Assembly: GCA_027625915.1 (NCBI GenBank)
Contig: JANTQA010000032.1
Coordinates: 14,772,001-14,836,000, forward strand
Origin: Anaeramoeba flamelloides
Lineage: Eukaryota; Metamonada; Anaeramoebidae
DNA length: 64,000 nucleotides
Direction: 5' to 3'
Below are positions 23,293 to 36,799 of this stretch, piece after piece; position 1 is the first letter of the stretch; each line of letters starts with the position of its first letter. The notes under the pieces are model-generated. The model had not been told where the DNA came from. It saw nothing but the letters and a program-made list of their open reading frames with translations, and made no database searches. The position numbers and the translations under genes are program-made.

Positions 23293-25244
23293 TTTCATAT
23301 TATATCTATCTATATAGGTTTGAATGTGTGTGTTATATCTTGATTTTTAATTCATTCTTTCTTTTTTCCCCTTCTTTCCTTATTCCTTTTCTTTTTTATG
23401 TTTTAATAGTCTTTTATTACACAAATTTTTCGTCTTTATAAATTATTTATTTATGTTGTTTTTCTACATAATCTTCAATTATACAATTTTTTTTGTATAA
23501 TAATAAGAATAAAAAATATTCTTTTTTTATTTGGAATTTTTTAATTAATATTTTTATTAATTGATAGATTGATTTATTTTTAAGGGAAGAATAACTTCCT
23601 ACTTCTTGAAAGTGGTGAAATAAAATGATAATAATTTATTTATTTATTTATTATGCCCACAATTGAATCAAATCCTATTTCCCTTTTATGAAAGTGGTTT
23701 TTTAAAAACGAAGTGGTTGGTTTGTATATGTATTTGTGATTTATGTTAAATAATAATAATTTTGAACTAAAAAAAAAAAAAGTAAAGAAAATTTTCAAAT
23801 TACAAGTTTTTAAATGTTAAGATTTGGGGTATTGAACCTCGTAATAGTCGAAAATGAATCAGTTTTTTTTTTTGTTTTACAATTATTTTTCATTTAAGAT
23901 TCTATAAATGATCTTTTTTTTTTATTTTTGTATTTTAGTTAATCACAATCAATTTTTGTCAAATTAAATCCCATAACAAGCCAACTGTAATAATCAGATC
24001 CCGTACTAAACAAGTTAATTGTTCTAGACAGATTTAAAATGAATTTGTTTCAAAATTAAATCCTTTTGAATGACTTTATATCTACTTGGTTCTTGTAGGT
24101 TAGATTATACTTCTTTCTCATTCAATTTTAATTTTCAATATAAAAAGGAAAAAAAATAGAGTAATTCTAAAATAAAAAAAAAGTAAAGTAAAAAAATAAA
24201 AATCAAAAATAAAATAACATAAAAAAATAAATTAAATTATCCCTTTTAAAAACGACAAAAAAAATCACAAAAACATCAAAATCAGAATCTTAACTTTAAA
24301 ATAATATTTTTGGGTTGATATTCAATATAATAAAATATCATTTTAAAGTTAATTTGAGGTTTCAAATATTTTATTTTTTTTATATTGACTTCAAAAGAAT
24401 CGAATTAACTCTTAGATTGTAATTTTATTCTTTCAAATTCTTGAAAACCTAATTACATTCCCAACCATTTCTATAATCTAGTTGTTTGGTTTGGATTCTA
24501 TTAAATTAAATTTCTAGTTTTTTAATGTTTTTATTTGATTACTAATCAATGTTAACTAATTTCTAAACCCAAAATTTGTTATTTGTTTAAAAATTTTATC
24601 AAAATCATAATTTTTTAATTTTGAAATTAAACCTCCTTTCAGTGGAATGGGGTCAGTTTAATTAAAGAAACACAACATAATCTACACTTTTAACCCAGTA
24701 TTCTCTTCAATATGAATTTTTAAATTGTTAATTCAAAGTATTTTTTCAAATTAAGTCAATCATTTTTTCTAATTTACTCAACTTTTGTTCTTTGATTTTT
24801 ACTTTTTTTTTTATTTTTTTTTGTTATGTTTTTTTGGAAGCCTGGGGAACCCTGTTATCTAATTTTTAATTTAAGAAATAAGATATATGTTCTTGATCAC
24901 ACTCAACAAAATGTATCATAGAATAATTACTATTCTTGAAAAACTCAATAATAAAATAAATTAAAATGGAAAGTAATCTTATATTTTAAAATTCAGAAAT
25001 TTTACATAGAGATTTGTACATAAATTTTTATAATGTGAATAAAAATAAATCAGAAGAGTATGAATTCTGTATAAAAAAACAAAAAATTGATATTATTGAA
25101 TATTTTAAACACTATCAATAAATTTTCCTATAGATGAAATTAACTGTAAATATGAATAATTTGAATATAAAAAATCTTAGATATTGAATATATCAAAAAA
25201 TATCAATATTTTTGGTGTTATTGGAAAAGGGAGGGTTAACATAT
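23293..25244. other. intergenic region downstream of WDR33
   Basis: Opening part of the 5-kb gap between the convergent WDR33 and actin genes. It begins with the WDR33 3' UTR; the rest is AT-rich sequence with poly-A/T runs. No gene, RNA or repeat with defined ends could be supported. Confidence 0.55.
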
Positions 25245-25446
25245 AGCCGATTCCAATTTTAAGATAAAAATTTTCACAAAAATTTAAGGAATATGAAAGA
25301 ATCTCAAATTAACGCATAGATTGTGGGAAAATAGTAAAACAATATGTGTGAAATTTGAAATTCCAAAAAAATTTCTTTAATTTGTGATTTTTTTTTTAGC
25401 CTTAAATTTTGTTTAAATTTTATGTCTCAAAAGTGGAATTGATTGT
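25245..25446. mobile_element. family C inverted-repeat element, copy 1
   Basis: Imperfect terminal inverted repeats: the left reads CCGATTCCAATTTTAAGA and the right reads AAAAGTGGAATTGATTG. Interior AATCTCAAATTAA words are shared with 31755-31955 and 32918-33107. It has no coding capacity. The size, about 200 bases, and the structure suggest a small MITE. This copy is the most diverged. Confidence 0.55.
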
Positions 25447-25732
25447 ATAAAATTAGTATTTTGATTTTGAAATAATTGAATAGTTAAAATTTAGGTTTTT
25501 ATTAGAGATCCCAGAAAAAACTTATTGGGTAAAGTGGCATAAGATGATCTTAGCAATTTTAGAATAATGATTGCATATCATCTTAACTTTCAAAAAATAG
25601 TATTATTATTACGTCTCGGGGGATTTTGGGTCAATTTTTACAAATAAAACATTATTTTTTGTGAGTTATTTTTGATATCCATGATCTAACTTTATACAAT
25701 AAAGGCCTAACAGCATGGCAATATATATATAT

Positions 25733-25812
25733 CGTCCAGATATGGCTTTTTTAGTTTAATTAAACGCGTTTTACACTCACGGGCGAAGTGTAAAATTCGT
25801 TTGTCTGGTATA
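25733..25812. ncRNA. candidate structured RNA or hairpin, GC-richer than surroundings
   Basis: A 9-base perfect stem, TTTTACACT (25769-25777) with AGTGTAAAA (25787-25795), closes a CACGGGCGA loop. It is extended by a GU pair and, past one mismatch, two GC pairs. An outer stem, CCAGA (25736-25740) with TCTGG (25804-25808), encloses it, and a GTTTAATTAAAC palindrome lies between. The layout resembles a folded RNA, but it does not fit a tRNA cloverleaf (no T-loop). It could equally be a DNA palindrome from a decayed element. Confidence 0.25.
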
Positions 25813-27540
25813 GGTATGTAATCAAAACACAAAAAAATCCGTGAACTGGTCTAATTTGGAATTGGTAAAAATGTTAAATTTTGAACCACTTTTCTCCTAC
25901 AATGGGTGCTCTTTTAAAAATAAAATTACTTCTTTTTCTTGGTGCTTAAAAAGTTTACGATTTTCGAGTGTTTTAAATCGAAAACACAACTTAATATTGT
26001 ATTTGTATTTTTAAAAATAGAAAACCAAACTATTCACGAGGTTTCAAATATAAAAATCCCGACTCAAATGGTAAATTGTGAATTCTCGTTGTTTTCCAGT
26101 GCTTTTAAGGTTATTATGTCCAACCTTTATATAAATCGGGTTTTTTTTTTTTTTTTTTTTTTAAGTTTTTTTTTTAATATTTTTTCGCATCTCAGAAACA
26201 AAAAGTATGATTATAAAAAAATTTAGAACTTTTTCAAACGTAAAAAAAGTTTAAACAAGGAATGAAACAAAAAAAAATCTAAAAAATTTGAAAAAATGCG
26301 ATTTTATGTATCTTTCCATGATTCGAAAACGAAAAAAGAGTTCTGACCTTGTTATATATATATATATAATTATATTTATGTATTTGTTATTTTTAATGAT
26401 ATTTTGAATTAATTATTCTTAAAAGGGTATTTTTATGGCAAACTGGAACTTTGGGGGTTCGAAGATGTATGTTACATTTCTTTTTTTGGTGGAAAAAGGA
26501 TGTTTTAAAATAAATGGATATAAACTAGCTTGACTAAATTTCCACTTATCCATATTTCAAATTTTATTGAATACTTGTCAATATATATATAAATCAAGGG
26601 TGGAATAACACATTTCTTTCCTCTGCCTAAGAAGGTCTGATTTTTAGAATTCTTCTACTGTAATTGAACTTTAAAAATAAAAAAAAATATTTTTTTTTCT
26701 AAAATTTGATATTTTCATTTTTTCTCTTTTTATAATTAAAAAAGATTTCAAAAATTTTTTTGGGAAATATGATGATTTCTTGCTACCATAACAAAAAAAA
26801 AACAATTTTTTCGTTTAGGGGTTGTTTTTAAATAAGAAATGGGATTTACTGAATTTCCATCCTTTCAGGAATAAATAAAGAACTTTTGTTTTATGATTTC
26901 TATTGAATTAATAATTTAGTACATTTTATCAAAATATTTTTTAAAAATTTTAGAAAGAGAGACATGTCACTAACATCGGTTTAATCTGTTAAAAAACACA
27001 GAAAATTCGTTAAAGTCAACTTTAATAACTTTAAATATCCTTTTTAAAGGTAAATTTATCCCTGGTATACTTTTAATTATATTCAAATAGGGTTTAAAGA
27101 ATGAGATCCAAAAATTTATATACTTACCAATAACTGAATTTTTTTTCAAAATCTTTCCACAACAACTATAGTACTATCTTAAACTTTTAAGAGTTGACCT
27201 CTTTCTTATCAGTTGTTATCAAAATTTATATATATAAAATTTCAATCGCAAATAGTTTTGGTTTTGAAAAAATTCAAGAGCAAAAATATTAAAAAAGAAT
27301 AATCTTAATTATCTAAAAAAAAAAAAATATTAATTTTGTTTATTATACCTAATGGGTTATAAATACATTTTTGAGTTTTTTAGATACTTTCTTATAACAC
27401 TTGAGAAATTAAGGAAGTGTCATCAAGTGCTTAGGTTTTTTTTAATTTAAAAGAATTGAGTAAAATCTATGATTGTTACCATTCTTTTGAATTCTGAAAA
27501 AGATAAGGTATAAAAAAAAGAGGAATTAAAACTCTTTTAT
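25813..27540. other. intergenic, no feature with clear limits
   Basis: AT-rich sequence between the hairpin at 25733 and the tandem repeat near actin. An open frame at 25939-26226 starts with GTG, ends in a poly-Phe run and is not credible. One palindromic module of the type described at 33600-34700 lies at about 27438-27505 (GAATTGAGTAAAATC ... TTCTTTTGAATTC). Confidence 0.5.
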
Positions 27541-27654
27541 AATTTCTATGTAAATAAAAAAAAAAATAAAAATTTTCTTTTTAATACTGTTAATTGTAAA
27601 AATTAAAGATCAATATTTTCTTTCAACTTTACCAAAAAATCTATCATCAAATTA

Positions 27655-28025
27655 AAAAAAATCATCAAAATATCCCACAATTCTAAAAAGGGAAATAAAT
27701 AATTCAAACTGGTTTTAAGAATTAAAAATTGGAAATTGTACCTAAGGATTTTTTCATAACTTTTTTCTAAAAAGCTGAATGAAAATTTTGATACATTTAT
27801 TTTGGGAATATTATTAATTGTAAAATATAAATATTAAAATTTTCATTCAGCTTTTCATAAAATCACATTCCAAGAATTAAAATAAATTATCAAAAGTCCC
27901 AAATTCTAATCATATAATTAATAATTTAAACTGATCTAAGGAATTAAAAATTTGAAATGTACCTGATTACAAAAACTTTTTTTGTAAAGCTTGATGAAAA
28001 TATTTTTACCTTTATTTTGCAACAA
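27655..28025. repeat. diverged tandem repeat, period about 215 bases, with internal hairpin
   Basis: Two adjacent units (27655-27815 and 27870-28025) share ordered blocks: ATCAAAA...CCCA, TTAATAATTYAAACTG-type words, GGAATTAAAAATTTGAAATGTACCT-like segments and an AAAGCTxGATGAAAAT segment. A 20-base perfect inverted pair, AAAAGCTGAATGAAAATTTT (from 27769) and its complement (to 27855), brackets the junction. It sits just downstream of the actin stop codon. Confidence 0.55.
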
Positions 28026-28276
28026 ATAGTACTCTCTTATTTTATAATCATAACAAAATAAAAATGAAAATCCATTAAAATATAAAAAATTCTAAAAACT
28101 AAAATTTCAAATATTGGATAAATAATGCTAATTTGATGTTTCAAATTACAAAAGGATAATTTTTATTAAGTTCAAAGTAAAAAATTACATCAGATGAAAA
28201 AGAAAAAGTAAAAAAATCAGGATAATTGAAAAGAATTGAAAAAAATTTTTTTTCAAATCAAAATGAGACAATTAAC

Positions 28277-30774
<2,498 letters not shown>

Positions 30775-31735
30775 AGACACAGTTAAAATAGTTAGAAGAA
30801 TCACAAGAATTCAATTTCAATCAAATTGGAAATGATTTTGATTGATCGCAAAATATGAAAAACATTTTTTCATCTACAGTGGCGTAAATATCCGGTGTTG
30901 ATAACCTTTAACCCATTACTAAATATTAACTCTAGTTTTTTTTTTCAAACTTGGGTATTTGAATATAGGAAGACACACACATATCCTTGATTCGAATTTA
31001 AATTGACTTTAGAGGTTAGATCTTTGATTAATCGAAATGGATCAATAATATTAAATGCATCCATACAAAAATTTTGTCATATTTACAAAATTTCTGAGAT
31101 TAAAAGATTTTTTTATAAAAATTGAAAAAATGAAATTTTGCTCATAAATTTGTCAAAAAATTAACTTTTAATCTTTCCGTGTCTTCATAATTCTTGTTTA
31201 AAATTTATATAAAGAACACTATTTCTTGTTTATATACTGTTTCCACCCCATTCGTTTGTTTCTTTAATATCTCGAGTTAGCCAATATTTTTTGTATGTGT
31301 TAAATTTTAGTAATGGGTTAAAATAAAAAACACTGTTTATTGACACCACTGCATTAGTTGTTTTCATATCATTTCGTTTTTTGAATTTCAAAAACTGTTT
31401 CGTTCGATCAAAATTTTTTTGGAACAATTGATATGATATTGGGGTTTGAAACTTCTAAATAGAAGAAGAACTCATAGAAAATTAGTTAAAAGGATCAAAC
31501 CTTTTGATTGATCAATATTCCTAATATAATTTTTAAAAATTCATCAATACATTTTTTTGTTATTCTCATCTCCAAAATTTTTGGGGCACCGATAATTTAC
31601 ACGTACTTTTGATTATTTATTTATTGATTTTTGTTTTGTGAATCTTGTAATTTATAAACCATTGCTCAAATTTCAATTATTTAATGGTTCAAATTTGGGT
31701 ATTTATTCGAGAATTGATTAAATAAGAATTTTTTT
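30775..31735 (+). repeat. dispersed repeat family A, copy 3, split by a nested element
   Basis: The left piece (about 30775-30876) and the right piece (about 31352-31735) are contiguous in copies 1 and 4. Shared words are AAATATGAAAAACATTTTTTC on the left, and TTCGTTCGATCAAAATTTTTTT, GATCAATATTCCTAATA and GTAATTTATAAAC on the right. This copy is more diverged than the other two full copies. Confidence 0.65.
30877..31351. mobile_element. 475-bp mariner-like non-autonomous element, nested in family A
   Basis: The left end CAGTGGCGTAAATATCCGG and the right end (inverse of CAGTGGTGTCAATAAACAG) form imperfect terminal inverted repeats of about 55 bases, both containing TTTAACCCATTACTAAA. The element is flanked by TA on the left and CA on the right, a probable decayed TA target duplication. 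It interrupts family A at a point where other copies are uninterrupted. CAGTG ends and a TA target are typical of Tc1/mariner elements. There is no transposase frame. Confidence 0.75.
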
Positions 31736-31754
31736 TAAAGTGATTTTTAGAGTT

Positions 31755-31955
31755 ATACAACCACCTCCACGTTTAAGACACTAACTTTCAACAAGATTAA
31801 GGCACATATAAAATCTCAAATTAAAGCAAAAAATTAGGATTTTAGTAAAATAATTTGTGTAAAAAAAAAAAAAATACTAGAAAATGTAATTTCATTTGAG
31901 ATTTTTTTGTATGAAATTTCTTTGAAAGTTTGTATCTTAAAAGTGTAATAGACTG
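31755..31955. mobile_element. family C inverted-repeat element, copy 2
   Basis: The left end has CCACCTCCACGTTTAAGACAC and the interior has AAAATCTCAAATTAAAGC. The right half inverts these: ATTTGAGATTTTTTTGTATG and AAAGTTTGTATCTTAAAAG, ending near GACTGTA. It is similar along its length to 32918-33107, with no coding capacity. Confidence 0.65.
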
Positions 31956-32917
31956 TAATAATTTTGAATAATATTTCCAACATTCAGGACAGCATTCACA
32001 AATTTTGAAAATTATTAATTTCCCCACAATTTACAAAATATAACAATCTATCAACTATTTAATCACTGTTAAAAATATTGATGAATCATAACCCTTATAA
32101 AAAGTTGAAATAAAAAACGAAAATTAAAAAATATTTTTTCCAGGTTTAGATTTTTTTCGATAAGGTAGATTTTCATAAAACGAACATCATCAAAATAGTT
32201 TGTGGAAACACTCTTCATATATAAAAAATAATCAATGAACTATTGTGTTTCTGACAAACCCCCTTAATAATATTTAATAACTGTTTTGTATTATTGTGGA
32301 ATCTGACCTATTTAACATGAAAACCTTAAAAAAAAAACACACCGATTGAAAACTCAATACATGATAATTAAATTATTGTGTTTTATTACTATTCTATCAA
32401 TTGCTCTTTTTTTCTTGGAAAATTTTGAAAAAAAAAAAATAAAAATATCATTTATTAATAGTCTAGCATTTTTTACGAATTGGCGGAACAAACTAATAAA
32501 AAATAAACGAATATTCCAAAGTACCAAAACAAAATAATTCCCATTTTTACACGAGGTTATTACAATAATTTTATAAATATATATATTTGTTTCAAAAACA
32601 AACAAACAAGTATACCTTCTCACCTTTTAACAAATACAACTTATAATAAATATAATTCGTTAATTAAAAATCTTTTACAACTGATAATTTTACAAGATAT
32701 TTACCAATTTATGTTATTATATATATATATAACACTAAGTGTTTCTATGCCCTATTTATCATTTTTTTTTCAAATTTAATAGTAAAATAATTTGAAAAAA
32801 AATTTCTTTTACACAATTAAGTTATTAGTTTATTATCCTTCAAAAATATTTTAATTTTTCAAAATATACTCCAAATAAAAAATTAATTATTTTGAATATC
32901 AACCTTTCATTTACTGC

Positions 32918-33107
32918 CAGTTCCACTTTTAAGGCAAAAACTTCAACAAAATTTACGACACAATAAAAATCTCAAATTAAAACGCAATAGTCGGATTCTA
33001 GTAAAATAATTTGTAAAAAAAAATTTCCAAATTTTGTGCCTTGATTTGAGATTTTTTTATGTCTTAACTCTCCTTGAAAGTTTGTACCTTAAATTTGAAA
33101 CGGACTG
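32918..33107. mobile_element. family C inverted-repeat element, copy 3
   Basis: This copy is 190 bases with ends CAGTTCCACTTTTAAGGC and the inverse of CAGTCCGTTTCAAATTTAAG. Both arms then carry AAACTT-, GACA- and AAAATCTCAAAT blocks in inverted order. CAGT ends hint at a mariner-like MITE, but the flanks do not show a clean TA duplication. Confidence 0.65.
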
Positions 33108-33599
33108 TATTGATTTTAATTGAAAATATTATTATTTTTTTTTTGAGTTTTTGGGTTAGGTTATTGTTTAGTTTTTAAAATAAACTGAAAATTAAATAAA
33201 AATTGAGTTTATTTGGATAACTAAAAAAAAAATGTTTTGGTTTTCCAAAACAAATAGTATGAAAACCAAAAAAATTGAAAAAAAAAACAGTGATATAGTA
33301 ATACAGCTTCAATTATATTTAAATCATTGTTAATAAAGTTTATTCAAAATATAATAAATATTTCAGTTCTTCAAAAACTTTAGGCTGTAATAGTTATTAT
33401 TTTTAATAGTAATATGATTATTAAGATTCTTTAGTTTAGAAAAAAAATCTATTTTATGGTAAATATTTTTAAATTGATATGAAACAATGGATTTTCTGTA
33501 AATTCAACTTTAGGATATTTTTTAAGAGATAATAACTAATAGTTTTGAAAACACTCTACTCATCTAAAAATACTCAAATAGTAAAAAAAATAACTGATG

Positions 33600-34700
33600 A
33601 TAAATATTACATACCCTAATTTTTTTTTAATTTCCGAAATAAACAGAAAATTTTTAAAATTTTCTGTTTATAACAAAAATTAAAAAAAAATAATGAAAAT
33701 AATCAACAATTCCAAAAAACATAAAAAACTGTCCTAGGTTAACCAAAATTCAAAATAATTGCGTAAAAATCTTGATTTTCTTCTCTTCTTTTAAATACTG
33801 AAAAACCAAAAGAAAGTGTCCGCCAAGTACCTAGATTTTCCAGAATTAAAAAGAATGGAGAAAAATCAAATATTGTGCACAATTCTTTTTTAAATCCATG
33901 AAAAAATAACGGCGTTTTTTTTTTTTTTTACTTCTTGAAATAAACTGAAAATTTATTTAAATTCTCAGTTTATTACAACAATTAAAAAAAACTTAACAGA
34001 AAATCAAAATAAAAATATTTTTACTAATTTAAAAGAACAAATAATATTTTAATAGTTCAAATGATTTATTTCCTATTTGAAAAACAGTCATCAGATTTTT
34101 AATACTTATAAAATATAAAAAAATTACCTCTTATCTATGAATAAAAAAATTTTCAAAACTTTAACTATTTTATTAAAAAAAAATCTTAATAGAACCTGGA
34201 AAATTGGATTTTCGAACTTAAATTTGTAAAATATATTTAAAAAAATTTTTTGATCAAAGATATTTTATTAACCAATAGTTTTTATTCTAATTGAATTTAT
34301 TAAAAAGGGGGAAATTAGCAAATATTTAATTTTTTTTTGAAATTTTTTTTTCATAATCATGAATTATAAAGATGTGAGAAAAATCTCTTATTTTTCTCAC
34401 CACTTTTAAATTCTAGAAAATATAGGTACCTCATTTAAAAATTTTTGTTAGGTTTTCCAAAAATTAAAAAAATAGAGTACAATCAAAGATTTTGCTCAAT
34501 TCATTTAAATTCTGAAAATATACCGTTAGACTTTTTTTTTTAATTTTTGAAATAAAAATAAAATTTCTTAAATTTTCAATTTATTTCAAAAATTAAAAAA
34601 AAAAAAATAGGTACCCTGAAACTTGAAATACACTACGGTTGTTTTTTTTTTTTTTTTTTAATTTTTGAAATAAAAAGAAACCCCCGAGAAAAGTTAGGTA
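33600..34700. repeat. cluster of palindromic modules (foldback repeats)
   Basis: Two kinds of palindrome recur here. Type 1 is about 55 bases with a consensus of AAAGAATTGAGTAAAATC, a short spacer and its inverse; copies lie at about 33840-33905 and 34455-34520, with half copies near 33760 and 34740. Type 2 pairs AATAAACxGAAAATTT with its inverse and is flanked by poly-T on the left and poly-A on the right; copies lie at about 33620-33690, 33912-33995 and 34530-34608. The same two types occur together at 42350-42615 and 61140-61470. No gene is present. Confidence 0.65.
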
Positions 34701-35639
34701 CTCTAAGTTTACCCACATTTTGGTTTCCAAGATTTATTCAGTATAGCAAAATCTATAGAATTTTACTAGATTCTTTTTATTTAGGTGAAACCTAGGGCAC
34801 TTTTAACAACTTTACCCAATTTAAAAATATAGCTTAAAATTCGATGGTTTTAATCAATTCTTTTCAACCGTGGAGAACCTCTGACTATTCATATTTATCA
34901 TTGGTGTTTTTTTTTTTCGAATTTCAGTTTTATCTGAAGATTAGAATTTGTCAAACTATTAGCTATTATCTATTAAGGTTACCGCCTCAAAAGAGTATTA
35001 AAAAAATTTTCATTATCCAAGCAATTTCAACTCTTTACTCATGTAAAAATACACCCCTTTCCAAATAAATGATTTTTTAACAAAATTGGTTATACTTAAC
35101 AACAATAAAGACAATATTTCCAAGAATGTGAAATTCAGAAACCTTATCTAAATTGTATATAAACTTTTTACTCAAGACAAAAAGTTAATTAAATAATAAA
35201 TTTTTCTAAAACCAAAACTGATAATTTTTTTATTTCATACTGAAGAACATTTAAGGAGTACAGTACCCCAAGAATGAAAAAATATCTTTTTTTAGTTATA
35301 ATGGTTTGCTATTTTTATTCATATCTAATTAATCTCCAATTTTATATGATTTTTTAATAATTTTTTCAAATTTTGTCAAATAATTTCATTTTTTTCTTCC
35401 TGATAAATCTGAATTTATGAGATCGGGCGAATAGATTGGAAGATATTTAATAAATTAAAAAAAAATGATTTTATGTTTGCCAATTGAATTTTTCTTTTCA
35501 TTATGAACCAGTTACCAAAAAAAAAAAATTCTTTTTTCAAAGCTAAAAATAAAACAAAAAAAAAAATTATCAACCAAACAATCAACATCTTAGAATTAAA
35601 ATATTATTTTTTATTCAAATTCTACCAATTTATCCTTTT
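34701..35639. other. intergenic, no supported feature
   Basis: AT-rich DNA. Open frames at 34844-35068 and 35503-35730 begin with alternative codons or run into Lys-rich homopolymer translation and show no recognisable sequence. Confidence 0.5.
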
Positions 35640-36210
35640 TCATGACAAATTTGGAAAATATAAACTAAAATTCAAAATTTTCCACACACCTAAAACGTTT
35701 CAAACAATCACAACAATACAATTTCATTGAAATTGAAGATAATTTTGATTTTTGTAAAATATGAAAATCATTTTTTCATCTTTTAGTTTTTGTTTTCATT
35801 TCATTGTTCGAATTACGTAATTTGCTTCAGTTGGATCAAATTTTTCTACAAGGTTTATATTATGTTAAAGCCGAGTTATTCAAAATAGAAGAACTCAAAT
35901 AAAATTAGTTGGTAGTATCTAACCTTTTGATAGATCAATATTCCTAATAGAATTTAAACAAATTTATCAAGTTATTTTTTTTTGTTTTGCTCTCTCCAAA
36001 ATTTTTAAAACCACCCATGATTTATTTGTATTGATAATTATTTATTTTTTGTTTTGTGAGTATTGTAATTTATAAAAAGGTGTTAACATTTCAATTGGTG
36101 AATGGTTCTAATTTGGTAAATCTTCGAGAAGTGATTAAATAAGTTTTTTTTTTCACAAATCGAATTTTGTTGTGTTAAAAATTTTGAATTGGGGTTTAGA
36201 ACAATTTCAA
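35640..36210 (+). repeat. dispersed repeat family A, copy 4
   Basis: The closest relative of copy 1 at 4063-4605. It has the same landmarks in the same order, including CGAATTACGTAATTTG, AAAATTAGTTGGTAGTATCT, GCTCTCTCCAAAATTTTTAA and TTTTGAATTGGGGTTTAGAA. It has no open frame. A TTAA-flanked foldback element follows 32 bases later. Confidence 0.75.
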
Positions 36211-36241
36211 TTTTTAAAAATCCTACACAGCTGAAGATCAA

Positions 36242-36799
36242 TTAAGGTTTACGATCCCTGAAATTTGAAAAAAGATTATCTTCTGTAGGGTCGAGTGATT
36301 TGTTAATTTGGTTCTTATCTAATCGATCTTTGACTTATATAGATTTTAATAGTTGTTCAAAATTGCAATTTCTTGATAATTTTTTTTCTTTTTTTTTCGG
36401 AATCTGAATTGAAGAGTGTAAGACTAATTTATTGGTAGTTAAGTATTAAAAAAAAATGTGATTTGTGGGTTGATAAATTACAATTTTAATTAGATTTGCT
36501 ATTATTAGGTACTTTTAAAAAAATTATTTTCATTAAGTTAATTGATAAAATATAAATCAAAATTGTCTTCTACAACATAAAAATTAAATTTTATTCTTAA
36601 ACACCTACCAACCTAGTAATCTTAAATTCTTCAATTCAGATTCGGGAAAAAAAAAAATAAATTGTCAAAAATTGCCATTTTGAACAACTATTAAAATCCA
36701 TACCAAGTACAAGATCGATTATATAAGAACCAAATTAATAAATCACTGCACCCTAAAGAAGATAATCTTTTTTTAAATTTCAGGGATTGTAAACCTTAA
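36242..36799. mobile_element. 558-bp foldback element with TTAA ends
   Basis: The left end TTAAGGTTTACGATCCCTG and the right end (inverse of TTAAGGTTTACAATCCCTG) begin arms of roughly 190 bases with moderate mismatch. Both arms contain AATTTGGTTCTTAT, TTTTAATAGTTGTTCAAAAT and GAATCTGAATTGAAGA. Similarity between the flanks stops exactly at TTAA, which suggests a TTAA target site as used by piggyBac elements, though the inner terminus is not the usual piggyBac one. There is no transposase. Confidence 0.7.

Noticed and set aside
25939-26226. 95-residue + strand frame
   Set aside because: It starts with GTG, ends in a poly-Phe run, and has no similarity I recognise.
26765-26855. Box C-like ATGATGA and box D-like CTGA, possible snoRNA
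   Set aside because: No terminal stem and no second pair of boxes; such short words are expected by chance.
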